Both the position numbers and the translations under genes were made by a program. A DNA stretch of 64,000 nucleotides from an uncultured Methanomassiliicoccaceae archaeon (GTDB lineage: Archaea; Thermoplasmatota; Thermoplasmata; Methanomassiliicoccales; Methanomethylophilaceae). The notes under the pieces were generated by a model. That model was not told the DNA's origin. It did not search any database and worked only from the letters and a program-made list of their open reading frames with translations. Below, one piece after another: positions 35,437 through 42,373 of this stretch. Position 1 is the stretch's first letter, and each line of letters opens with the position of its first letter. The DNA lies in assembly GCA_905187815.1 (NCBI GenBank), contig CAJJJM010000001.1, forward strand, positions 186,001-250,000, in the 5' to 3' direction.

Positions 35437-35454
35437 TAGTTGATTTCTCAACTA
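35437..35454. promoter_or_regulatory. Palindrome between marR and the efflux gene
   Basis: TAGTTGA-TTTC-TCAACTA has perfect 7-bp arms and starts 6 nt after the marR stop, about 40-60 nt upstream of the TATA-like sequence (about 35492-35510) of the efflux gene. It is a candidate MarR operator. Confidence 0.45.
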
Positions 35455-35681
35455 TTCAAAGTTGGTCGTAAAACGTCCGAACCATGGAATTTTTTATAGA
35501 TTATATATAAACACAAAGAGGAAAGGTGGCGCAAATCCTCCAACCGAATCCATATCTTTGTTGAATCGCCAATTCACAAGGTACTTATACAACATCTTGC
35601 TCAAGGGTATTTCTGTCAAGAATCCTGGGAGGGGTTCCCATAGCAGCTGAACAAATCACATACAAGAACATCGATCCGAAG

Positions 35682-37238
35682 GTGCGCACCACCATCATGA
35701 TCGGTCTCTGCGTCGCCATGCTCGGTGCATGCTTCGACGGAACCATCGTGGGCACCATCGGAACAAGACTGGCGGAGGACCTCGGAGGCCTCAGCCTATA
35801 CTCTTGGATGGTCACCGCATACCTGCTGTGCGAGACCATCATGATCCCCATCGCGGGAAAGCTCTCCGACATCTACGGGAGGAAGCCCCTCTTCCTCATC
35901 GGTCTCGGCCTCTTCGCCGTCGGTTCCGTCATCGCCGGACTGTCCACATCCATGGGCATGTTCATCGTCGCCCGTGCAGTCCAGGGTATCGGCGGAGGTA
36001 TCCTGATCCCGGTCGCGACCGCCGCCGTCGCCGACCTGTACGCTCCCCGCGAGAGGGCCAGGATGCAGGGAATCCTGGGAGCCATCTTCGGAGTGGGAAG
36101 CGGAATCGGACCCCTTCTCGGAGGATACATCGAGGGAGCCATCAGCTGGCACTGGTGCTTCTACATCAACATCCCTCTGGCGCTCATCGCGCTCATTCTC
36201 ACCATCAGGAAGTTCCCGACCCCCGTCAACGACGAGGAGAAGCACATCGATTACAAGGGTATCGCAGTCCTGACCCTCCTGCTCCTGGACGTCATCCTGC
36301 TCTTCGAGTTCGGAGGCACGGAGTTCGGATGGGCCAGCATCGAGACTATCGCCATGATCATCGCGGCCATCGTCCTCATCGTCCTGTTCGTGGCAATCGA
36401 GAGGAAGGCCATCGATCCCATCCTCGCGCCCCATCTGATACACAACAAGACCGTCATAATGGCAGCCATCTTCATGGCTATCTTCGGAATCGGAATGATC
36501 GGGGCCATGATGTTCACCAACATGCTGGCCGTCGGCATCTTCGGACTCACGACCCTCCAGGCGGGCATATGGTCTCTCGCGATGGTCGCGGGAATGATGA
36601 TCACATCCCTGTCCTCGGGTGCCCTGGTCAACAGGACCGGATACAAGGTCTGGCTCATCGTGGGACCCATCCTCTGTTTCCTGGGACTCTACTACCTGTC
36701 TGGCATGTCGGTCACTCCCGAGATGATCGTGCAGATGGGAAGCGACTCCGCATACCTGCAGGATCTCTATATGTCCAGGTACCTCATCGGTACGTTCGTC
36801 CTCGGTCTCGGTCTCGGATGCATGATGTCCGTCGTCATGTCCGCTGTCCAGAACAGCTCCAAGCCCACCGAGATGGGAATGACCACATCCTCCGTCAATC
36901 TGATCAGGTCAATCGGAACGACCATGGGTACCGCCATCTTCACCATGATCATCAACGGGCGTCTCACAGGGGAGCTCCAGAGCTCGCTGCCCGAGGGGAT
37001 CTTCAACCTCATACCCCATGACACCGGTGTGCTTGAGGTGCTCGCCAACCCCGAATACATGATGTATGCGCCCCAGATCATGTCCTCGTTCAGCAACAGT
37101 GTCGACTTCTCGTTCCTCGCAGGAGGATGCATCATCCTTCTCCTGGTCATCGTCGGCATCGTCTTCAAGGCCCAGAAGCCCGAGGAGGACGAGGAGCTCG
37201 AGGCCGTCAAGAGAAGGATCGAGCAGGGCGAGGAGTGA
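35682..37238 (+). CDS. MFS drug-efflux transporter, DHA2 (EmrB/QacA) family
   Basis: A 14-helix transporter of about 518 residues. LGACFDGTIVGTIGTRLAEDL is the EmrB/QacA helix 1 motif; GKLSDIYGRKPLFL is MFS motif A, and GRPVQGIGGG-like ARAVQGIGGGILIP is motif C region. It exports toxic compounds with proton exchange. The start is uncertain: GTG 35682 has no ribosome site, while 14 codons upstream an in-frame ATA at 35640 follows a strong GGGAGGGG by 5 nt; starting there would add a short cytoplasmic tail usual for the family. The transcript appears to have a 100-nt-plus leader and to be controlled by the upstream MarR. Confidence 0.88.
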   Translation: MRTTIMIGLCVAMLGACFDGTIVGTIGTRLAEDLGGLSLYSWMVTAYLLCETIMIPIAGKLSDIYGRKPLFLIGLGLFAVGSVIAGLSTSMGMFIVARAVQGIGGGILIPVATAAVADLYAPRERARMQGILGAIFGVGSGIGPLLGGYIEGAISWHWCFYINIPLALIALILTIRKFPTPVNDEEKHIDYKGIAVLTLLLLDVILLFEFGGTEFGWASIETIAMIIAAIVLIVLFVAIERKAIDPILAPHLIHNKTVIMAAIFMAIFGIGMIGAMMFTNMLAVGIFGLTTLQAGIWSLAMVAGMMITSLSSGALVNRTGYKVWLIVGPILCFLGLYYLSGMSVTPEMIVQMGSDSAYLQDLYMSRYLIGTFVLGLGLGCMMSVVMSAVQNSSKPTEMGMTTSSVNLIRSIGTTMGTAIFTMIINGRLTGELQSSLPEGIFNLIPHDTGVLEVLANPEYMMYAPQIMSSFSNSVDFSFLAGGCIILLLVIVGIVFKAQKPEEDEELEAVKRRIEQGEE

Positions 37239-37270
37239 TCCTGTCCAAACGGGTCAAAGGACCCATTTTA

Positions 37271-37298
37271 CCCATCCCTCGCGGATGGGCCCTTCTTT
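37271..37298 (+). terminator. Terminator of the efflux gene
   Basis: CCCATCC and GGATGGG form a 7-bp stem with loop CTCGC (37271-37289), followed by CCCTTCTTTTT, 33 nt after the stop codon. Confidence 0.65.
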
Positions 37299-37322
37299 TT
37301 ATTATATTCGTCATTTCCAAAC

Positions 37323-37883
37323 ATGGATTTCCTTGAACGTGCCCGCCGCGGGGTCATGACCAGCGAGACAGATGAGGACATCGGAGAGTTCATCGAGGCA
37401 ATGGAGAGGGCCCATGGCCTATGCGAGAGGTTCAACGTCCCTTGCACGCCATGGAGTGAGCGCAAGGCCATACTCGAGGAGCTCTTCGGTCAGGAGCTGG
37501 ACTCGGACACGGTGATCAATCCGACATTCTGGTGCGACATAGGGACCAACATCAGTCTCGGCAGGCACGTCCACATCAACTTCGACTGCGTCATCCTGGA
37601 CAGCGCCGAGGTGGAGATCGGCGACTACGTCCTTATCGCCCCCAAGGTCTGCATCGCGACCCCGGGACACGGCTTCGCACCTGAGCTGAGGAGAGCCATC
37701 GCCACCCGTGCGGAGAAGATAACCATAGGCGACGACGTCTGGATAGGTGCCGGGGCGTTGATCCTCCCAGGGGTCACCATCGGGGAGGGAGCCATCATAG
37801 GCGCGGGCGCGGTGGTCACGAAGGACGTCCCAGCCGGGGAGACCTATGCTGGCGTACCTGCCAGGGACATAAAGGCGATATGA
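37323..37883 (+). CDS. Maltose/galactoside O-acetyltransferase-like protein (LbH fold)
   Basis: A 186-residue left-handed beta-helix acetyltransferase. The N-terminal mac-type segment is followed by hexapeptide repeats from about 65 (TFWCDIGTNISLG, HINFDCVILD, GDYVLIAPKVCIATPGH) with the catalytic His in TPGHG, and ending in IGAGAVVTKDVPAGETYAGVPAR. Members acetylate sugars or related hydroxyls with acetyl-CoA. An ATTATATTC box lies 15-25 nt before the ATG. The stop overlaps the next gene by 4 nt. Confidence 0.88.
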   Translation: MDFLERARRGVMTSETDEDIGEFIEAMERAHGLCERFNVPCTPWSERKAILEELFGQELDSDTVINPTFWCDIGTNISLGRHVHINFDCVILDSAEVEIGDYVLIAPKVCIATPGHGFAPELRRAIATRAEKITIGDDVWIGAGALILPGVTIGEGAIIGAGAVVTKDVPAGETYAGVPARDIKAI

Positions 37884-38686
37884 TGGACGAGGTCAGGCTG
37901 TCGATGGTGTCGATGAACTCCGTCACAGGCGACATCGAGGGGAACCTGTCGAGGATGCTCTCTTTCTGCGAGGCGGCTTCCGATGCGGGTGCCGACATCG
38001 TCTGCTTCCCCGAGCTATGCATCCCGGGATACTCCATGCCGGACAGCGCAGGGCTGGTCACGCCTGTGGACGGCCCTGAGGTCGGACGCATCATCGACGT
38101 TTCTGCCGAGACGGGGATGTGCATATGCTTCGGATATGTGGATGATGGCCCTCACATAGCCCAGTCCGTGGTCGAGGGCGGGAGGCTTCTCGGGACCTAC
38201 CACAAGACCCATCTCGGGGAGCGCGAGGCGCCGGCGATGATTCCAGGGGATTCTCTGCGCACGATCCATACGTCGAGGGCGGTCATCGGCCTGCAGGTCT
38301 GCTGGGAGATCCATTTCCCGGAGATATCCGGGACATACGCTCTGCAGGGCGCTGACATAATCCTCATGCCGTCCGCATCCGGTCTCGGAGGGGATCGCAG
38401 GCGCTCCGCATGGGACAGGGTGATCCCGGCAAGGGCATATGACAACACGGTCTACGCGGCCGTGTGCAACCAGATCGGTGACAACGGCAGGGGCGTGACG
38501 TTCGGCGGAGGCGTGGCGGTGTATGATGTCCGTGGCAGGAAGATGGCCGAGGATTTCTCCGGAGAATGCATGGTCACCGTCGACCTGGACCCTGAGCCGC
38601 TCGAACGCATAAGGGCGGAGGGGTACGAGTCGATGAGGGATGTGTACTTCCTGGACAAAAGGCGTCCGGAACTCTATTACCGCTGA
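37880..38686 (+). CDS. Carbon-nitrogen hydrolase (nitrilase superfamily)
   Basis: A 268-residue hydrolase. The catalytic triad is visible: Glu in VCFPELCIPGYSM, Lys in YHKTHLGERE, and Cys in IGLQVCWEIHFPE. The set resembles omega-amidase or N-carbamoyl/aliphatic amidase branches; the substrate cannot be fixed. ATG 37880 overlaps the acetyltransferase stop (ATGA), so the two enzymes are translationally coupled and may act on the same metabolite. Confidence 0.88.
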   Translation: MMDEVRLSMVSMNSVTGDIEGNLSRMLSFCEAASDAGADIVCFPELCIPGYSMPDSAGLVTPVDGPEVGRIIDVSAETGMCICFGYVDDGPHIAQSVVEGGRLLGTYHKTHLGEREAPAMIPGDSLRTIHTSRAVIGLQVCWEIHFPEISGTYALQGADIILMPSASGLGGDRRRSAWDRVIPARAYDNTVYAAVCNQIGDNGRGVTFGGGVAVYDVRGRKMAEDFSGECMVTVDLDPEPLERIRAEGYESMRDVYFLDKRRPELYYR

Positions 38687-38705
38687 TCCCGCGGGATGCG
38701 GAGTT

Positions 38706-38755
38706 GCACCCGGCCGAGTGATACTACGGTTACGGCAATGATTCCGGCCGGGTGC
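38706..38755 (-). terminator. Long perfect hairpin between convergent genes
   Basis: GCACCCGGCCG (38706-38716) pairs perfectly with CGGCCGGGTGC (38745-38755), an 11-bp GC-rich stem around a 28-nt loop. It lies 19 nt after the nitrilase stop and 28 nt after the micro-operon stop on the other strand. Without a T-run on either side it may be a bidirectional end-of-transcript structure or part of a small RNA. Confidence 0.45.
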
Positions 38756-38783
38756 GAGTGATGTGAGTATCGGCATGTCTGTG

Positions 38784-38897
38784 TCAGAGTTCCCTTATGT
38801 CCACCTCCTCGATCTCCTCGCTCGTGGCATCCATCTGGATGTCGAATTCGTTCAGCAATCCCTTCTTTCTCGCCAGTTGGCGGATGTCCAGTCTCAT
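38784..38897 (-). CDS. Small hypothetical protein, second gene of the iron-box micro-operon (37 aa)
   Basis: A 37-residue charged protein with an N-terminal basic helix (DIRQLARKKGLL) and an acidic tail (SEEIEEVDIREL). No homologue is recognised. Its ATG overlaps the stop of the upstream 45-residue gene (ATGA), a coupling typical of real operons here. The codons favour G/C third positions. A strong hairpin follows. Expression should be driven from the promoter flanked by two DtxR-like boxes, so a role in iron or manganese homeostasis is inferred from regulation alone. Confidence 0.5.
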   Translation of the reverse strand: MRLDIRQLARKKGLLNEFDIQMDATSEEIEEVDIREL

Positions 38898-39031
38898 GAT
38901 GCAACCCCCGTTCCGGGATTGACACAATCGGCAGGGGACAGATCGGCTATGACCGCGACAGCGGTCATGTCATCCAGGAGTATGCGGACCTCCTTCCCTG
39001 CATCGTGTGCATCCGTGTTTGCTGACATCAT
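38894..39031 (-). CDS. Small hypothetical protein, first gene of the iron-box micro-operon (45 aa)
   Basis: A 45-residue protein opening with two ATGs (39031 and 39028), with a short hydrophobic core VRILLDDMTAVAVIADL and one cysteine in SPADC. No family is recognised. A TATA-like AATATAAAT at about 39051-39062 is 22-30 nt upstream, predicting a leaderless transcript starting inside the first DtxR-like palindrome. Translationally coupled to the next 37-residue gene. It might be a regulatory or metal-handling microprotein; alternatively both could be fragments of a decayed gene. Confidence 0.5.
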   Translation of the reverse strand: MMSANTDAHDAGKEVRILLDDMTAVAVIADLSPADCVNPGTGVAS

Positions 39032-39053
39032 TATTTAGGAATGCCTAAATAAT
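39030..39053. promoter_or_regulatory. DtxR-like box 1 (micro-operon, start-site proximal)
   Basis: A 24-nt palindrome with 10-bp arms and a 4-nt centre; the core is TTAGG-AATG-CCTAA. It covers the predicted transcription start and the first ATG of the 45-residue gene, where binding would block initiation. Confidence 0.7.
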
Positions 39054-39059
39054 ATTTAT

Positions 39060-39079
39060 ATTTTAGGCCATCCTAAAAT
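39060..39079. promoter_or_regulatory. DtxR-like box 2 (micro-operon, TATA-upstream)
   Basis: ATTTTAGG-CCAT-CCTAAAAT is a perfect 8-bp inverted repeat around 4 nt, on the upstream side of the TATA sequence. Its centre is 28 bp from box 1. Confidence 0.7.
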
Positions 39080-39167
39080 TTAGTTGTTGAATGAAATGAT
39101 GTGATGAATGGGAAGTCGGGTTCGGCAGGAGGGTGCCGGACCGTCGTTTGATGTGATGTTCGGAATC

Positions 39168-39593
39168 TCAGGAGCACATGAGTCTGCCGAGGTTCCTGCA
39201 GTCCTCGGCCTCGGCATCGTTGGGTGTCAGGTTCGCGATGACCCCGTCGTTGGCGAGTTCTGCGCCAGCGGCTCTGCACCTGTCTGCCCAGTCCCTCATC
39301 CACTGTCCGTCGCCCCAGTCGTAGGATCCGAAGATCCCGACCCTCTTCCCGGACAGGGAACCCTCCACAGCCGAGAACATGGGCTCGAAGATGTCCTCCT
39401 CGAGGATCTCATCCCCCATCGCCGGACATCCGAAGGCGATGGCATCATACTGCGACACCTTGTCGGGTCCGAAGCTGTCTGCGGTGATGACATCTGCGTT
39501 CCCTCCGGCGGCTCTGATTCCTTCGGCGACGTAGTTGGCCATCGCCTCTGTGTTCCCTGTGTCGCTCCAATATACAACTGCTATGTTGGACAT
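39168..39593 (-). CDS. Flavodoxin
   Basis: A 141-residue FMN protein. The phosphate-binding loop is WSDTGNTEAMA (about 9-19), FGCPAMGDEILEE forms the 50s loop region and FGSYDWGDGQWM the 90s loop that stacks on FMN. It is a low-potential electron carrier that can replace ferredoxin. Two DtxR-like boxes flank its TATA element (39596-39611 and 39625-39642), so expression is predicted to rise when iron is scarce. ATG 39593 lies about 28 nt after the TATA, suggesting a leaderless message. Confidence 0.93.
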   Translation of the reverse strand: MSNIAVVYWSDTGNTEAMANYVAEGIRAAGGNADVITADSFGPDKVSQYDAIAFGCPAMGDEILEEDIFEPMFSAVEGSLSGKRVGIFGSYDWGDGQWMRDWADRCRAAGAELANDGVIANLTPNDAEAEDCRNLGRLMCS

Positions 39594-39595
39594 TA

Positions 39596-39611
39596 TTTAG
39601 GAGAACCTAAA
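39596..39611. promoter_or_regulatory. DtxR-like box 3 (flavodoxin, start-site proximal)
   Basis: TTTAGG-AGAA-CCTAAA is a perfect inverted repeat 3 nt before the flavodoxin ATG, overlapping the predicted transcription start. Confidence 0.7.
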
Positions 39612-39624
39612 ATAACTATTTATA

Positions 39625-39642
39625 TTTTAGGAGTGCCTAATT
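39625..39642. promoter_or_regulatory. DtxR-like box 4 (flavodoxin, TATA-upstream)
   Basis: The core TTAGG-AGTG-CCTAA (39627-39640) lies just upstream of the TATA sequence, 30 bp centre to centre from box 3, repeating the micro-operon layout. Confidence 0.65.
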
Positions 39643-39643
39643 A

Positions 39644-39955
39644 TTATGGCAGCATGGTGATGTATACTGGCAGATATGTGATGTTCTCATCGATTCTGAG
39701 GTCCTTGGTGTGAACGACATATGCCCTATCGGCAACATCTTTGAATTTGATGAGGAACCTGTCCAAGGATATGTGACTTGTAGAGTCTGCCCCCGATTTG
39801 ACCTCTATGGGCAGGACCATGCCGTTCTTTACTAGGAGAAAATCTACTTCCTGGGTTGTCCGTCTCCTTCACATGGAATCTGCAGAACAGAAGTTCGTAA
39901 TCCTTTGCCACGAGTTCCTGTGTATTGAATTGTTTAATGACAACACCTATTTTAG
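39644..39955 (-). pseudogene. Remnant of a DUF4143-type ATP-binding protein
   Basis: Two frames carry pieces of the C-terminal domain of archaeal/bacterial DUF4143 ATPases. The upstream piece reads TQELVAKDYELLFCRFHVKETD, then a frameshift near 39850, then EVDFLLVKNGMVLPIEVKSG and YVVHTKDLRIDENITYLPVY before the TAA at 39644. The EVDFLL...IEVKSG pair is the PD-(D/E)XK-like core of the family. The ATPase half is missing and stops lie upstream. The region is markedly AT-rich compared with its surroundings, which suggests acquisition and decay. Confidence 0.7.
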
Positions 39956-40069
39956 TGATATGTGTGAATCAAAATACACCTATGCTAAGATAGACCTGTT
40001 TCATCATAAATGAGGGATCAAACCATAGACGGGTTCAGAATCTGAATCGCAGACAATAGAATATGGAAA

Positions 40070-40089
40070 GGAGGTCCTTGCGGACCCCC
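40070..40089 (-). terminator. Terminator of the ech operon
   Basis: GGAGGTCC-TTGC-GGACCCCC forms an 8-bp stem with one mismatch and a 4-nt loop, 7 nt after the echF stop; the minus strand continues CTTTCC. Confidence 0.5.
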
Positions 40090-40096
40090 TGTTTGA

Positions 40097-40459
40097 TCAC
40101 TGGGTCTCTTCCTTGGGCTTCTCAGGAATCTGGATGACGTCCGTGACCTTCTCTGCTCCTGGCTCGGTGTAGCCCGGAACGATGGTGAGGCACTTCTTCG
40201 GACAGGATTCCGCGCAGTATCCGCACTGGATGCACAGCATCCTGTCTATGGTCAGGGTCCTGGCGGCCTTGTCCACCTTGATCGCATCCGTCGGGCACTT
40301 CTTCCCGCAGATGTTGCAGGTTATGCAGTTCGACGGGTCGAACTCGATGTGACCGCGGCTCCTCTCGGGATACTCCCTGGGGACCACGGGGTACATCTTC
40401 GTCGCCGGTTTGGAGAACAGGTTGTGCAGCAGCCTTCCTCCGAACTTCATTATCGCCAT
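40097..40459 (-). CDS. echF: Ech hydrogenase subunit F (two [4Fe-4S] clusters)
   Basis: A 120-residue NuoI-like electron-transfer protein. The two cluster motifs are CITCNICGKKCPTD and CIQCGYCAESCPKKC. It passes electrons from ferredoxin to the EchC cluster. It is last in the minus-strand order echA-B-C-D-E-F, 4 nt after echE. The C-terminus (PEKPKEETQ) is charged. Fpo or Nuo homologues would be longer and lie with other subunits, so the Ech assignment rests on the whole operon. Confidence 0.88.
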   Translation of the reverse strand: MAIMKFGGRLLHNLFSKPATKMYPVVPREYPERSRGHIEFDPSNCITCNICGKKCPTDAIKVDKAARTLTIDRMLCIQCGYCAESCPKKCLTIVPGYTEPGAEKVTDVIQIPEKPKEETQ

Positions 40460-40463
40460 GGTA

Positions 40464-41543
40464 TCAGCGCTCCGTGCAGCTGATGCAGGGATCTATGGTG
40501 ATCACGAGCATGGACACGTCCTGGAGGTTGCATCCCTGGAGCATCCTGGTCATGGCGGGGATGTTGATGTTCGTGGGCGTCCTCACCCTCGCACGGCTCA
40601 GGTTCTTGGTGCCGTTGCCCTGAACGTAGTAGTACGCCTCGCCGCGTGGCTGTTCCACGCGGAACATGAAGTCCCCGACGGGTGGGTTGCCCTTGACAGG
40701 GACGGACACATCCCCCTCCGGGAGGTTGGCGATGGCGTTGCGGATGATGTTCAGGGACTGCATGATCTCATCGACCCTGACCATGCACCTGGACCAGCAG
40801 TCGCCCTCGTCGTACAGGATGGGTTCGAATCCCAGGCTCTTGTACATCGGGTTGATCGTCCTCACATCGTTGTTGACGCCCGAGCCCCTGGCGACCGGTC
40901 CGACCGCGCACAGGTCGATCACATCCTCCTTGGTCAGGACGCCCGTTCCGCAGAGCCTGTTCCTGACGGAGGAATCCTTCATGAAGACCAGCGCGGTCTT
41001 CCTCATCTCATCCTCCACGTAGTCGCAGGTGTCCTTCACGAGCTTCAGCATCTCGGGGGTGAGGTCCTTCCTCACGCCGCCGACCTTGCAGAACGAGAGG
41101 ATGACCCTCCCACCCGTGATGGCCTCGAACACGTCCAGGACCTTCTCCCTGATCCTCCAGCAGTGCATGAACAGGCTGTCGAATCCGAGTCCGTCGGCCA
41201 GCAGTCCGAGCCACAGCAGATGGCTGTGCACCCTGGACAGCTCATGGAACATGATCCTGAGGCATTCGGCCCTGTCCGGGATCTGTATGCCCATCAGACC
41301 CTCGACCGCGCCGGCGTATCCCCAGCCGTGGCCGAAGCTGCAGATTCCGCAGACCCTCTCCATGACGTAGATCATCTCGTTGTAGTCCTTCTTCTCGGCA
41401 AGCTTCTCCAGTCCGCGGTGGACGTATCCGATGGACGGTATCGCGCGTACCACGGCCTCGTCCTCGAGCTCAAGGTCCAGATGGACCGGCTCGGGGAGTG
41501 CCGGATGCTGCGGTCCGAAGGGAACTATGGTCCTCTTTCCCAT
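40464..41543 (-). CDS. echE: Ech hydrogenase large subunit E ([NiFe] site)
   Basis: A 359-residue catalytic subunit. The four nickel-binding cysteines are intact: RVCGICSFGH (C65, C68) and the C-terminal DPCISCTER (C353, C356). Presence of both motifs distinguishes it from the NuoD/FpoD subunit of complex I, in which they are lost. The protein ends six residues after the last-but-one cysteine, so no long maturation peptide is seen. ATG 41543 overlaps the echD stop. It oxidises or produces H2, coupled to ferredoxin and ion transport. Confidence 0.92.
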   Translation of the reverse strand: MGKRTIVPFGPQHPALPEPVHLDLELEDEAVVRAIPSIGYVHRGLEKLAEKKDYNEMIYVMERVCGICSFGHGWGYAGAVEGLMGIQIPDRAECLRIMFHELSRVHSHLLWLGLLADGLGFDSLFMHCWRIREKVLDVFEAITGGRVILSFCKVGGVRKDLTPEMLKLVKDTCDYVEDEMRKTALVFMKDSSVRNRLCGTGVLTKEDVIDLCAVGPVARGSGVNNDVRTINPMYKSLGFEPILYDEGDCWSRCMVRVDEIMQSLNIIRNAIANLPEGDVSVPVKGNPPVGDFMFRVEQPRGEAYYYVQGNGTKNLSRARVRTPTNINIPAMTRMLQGCNLQDVSMLVITIDPCISCTER

Positions 41544-41920
41544 CAGGCTCCCTCCTTCGTCTCTTCTGCTTCCTTGCCCTTCCACGGGGTCTTCTGGCTC
41601 ATGCGGAAGAAGTTGCCCTTGTAGTCCAGCTTGCTGTCGGTGAACTCCACGTCGAAGAGGTCGTGGACCTCGTTCTCGTAGACGAACGCCGCCCAGTACC
41701 ACGGTGTGATGCTCTTCACCTGCGTCCCGAACGGGATGTCGACCTTGAAGTTCCTCACATCGAAGTCCTTGTCGAAGGTGTAGATCACCTCGGTGCAGCC
41801 CTGTTTGGTAACCCCGCAGATCTGGACCATCCTGTATCCCTCTGCCTTCAGGCTCTCCGCGAGGGCCGGGATGTCGCCCGGTGCCGCGGTCTCGAAGGTC
41901 TGTGTGTGCTCCTCGGTCAT
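41543..41920 (-). CDS. echD: Ech hydrogenase subunit D (NuoC-like)
   Basis: A 125-residue NuoC/30-kDa-like subunit. YWAAFVYENEVHDLFDVEFTD and the C-terminal GNFFRMSQKTPWKG correspond to the conserved end of NuoC. It joins the hydrogenase module to the membrane arm. The gene overlaps echC and echE by 3-4 nt, showing tight translational coupling. Confidence 0.85.
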   Translation of the reverse strand: MTEEHTQTFETAAPGDIPALAESLKAEGYRMVQICGVTKQGCTEVIYTFDKDFDVRNFKVDIPFGTQVKSITPWYWAAFVYENEVHDLFDVEFTDSKLDYKGNFFRMSQKTPWKGKEAEETKEGA

Positions 41921-42363
41921 TTGCTCCCCTCCTTCTCCTGCTGGAGCTTAAGGCGTTTCTGCTCGAGGACGTCCAGTCCCTTGACGACGCCGTCGATGAT
42001 GGCTTCCGGCCTGGCGGCGCATCCGGGGACGTACACGTCGACAGGGATGACCTTGTCGACCCCTCCGAGGATGTTGTAGCAGTCCTTGAAGATCCCGCCC
42101 GAGCAGGCGCAGATCCCGACCGCCACGACGACCTTGGGCTCGGGCATCTGGTCGTACAGCTGTTTGACGACCTCCTTGTTCTGGTCGTTCACGGCGCCCG
42201 TGACCAGGAATATGTCGGCTTGCTTCGGGTCGCCCGTGTTGATTATGCCGAACCTCTCCACGTCGTAGACGGGGGTGAGGCAGGCCAGCACCTCGATGTC
42301 GCATCCGTTGCAGCTCGAGGCGTCATAGTGCATCAGCCATGGTGATTTCGTTGTTCCAGACAT
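41917..42363 (-). CDS. echC: Ech hydrogenase small subunit C (NuoB-like)
   Basis: A 148-residue NuoB-type subunit carrying the proximal [4Fe-4S] cluster. The ligands are in SSCNGCDIE, GICACSGGIF and VPGCAARPE. It contacts EchE and relays electrons to the [NiFe] site. The start at 42363 lies 10 nt after the echB stop. All four cysteines are present. Confidence 0.9.
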   Translation of the reverse strand: MSGTTKSPWLMHYDASSCNGCDIEVLACLTPVYDVERFGIINTGDPKQADIFLVTGAVNDQNKEVVKQLYDQMPEPKVVVAVGICACSGGIFKDCYNILGGVDKVIPVDVYVPGCAARPEAIIDGVVKGLDVLEQKRLKLQQEKEGSK

Positions 42364-42373
42364 TCACATCATC

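Noticed and set aside
35462..35650. A 62-codon ORF in the leader of the efflux gene
   Set aside because: It overlaps the promoter region, is AT-rich with atypical codons, and no product is recognised.
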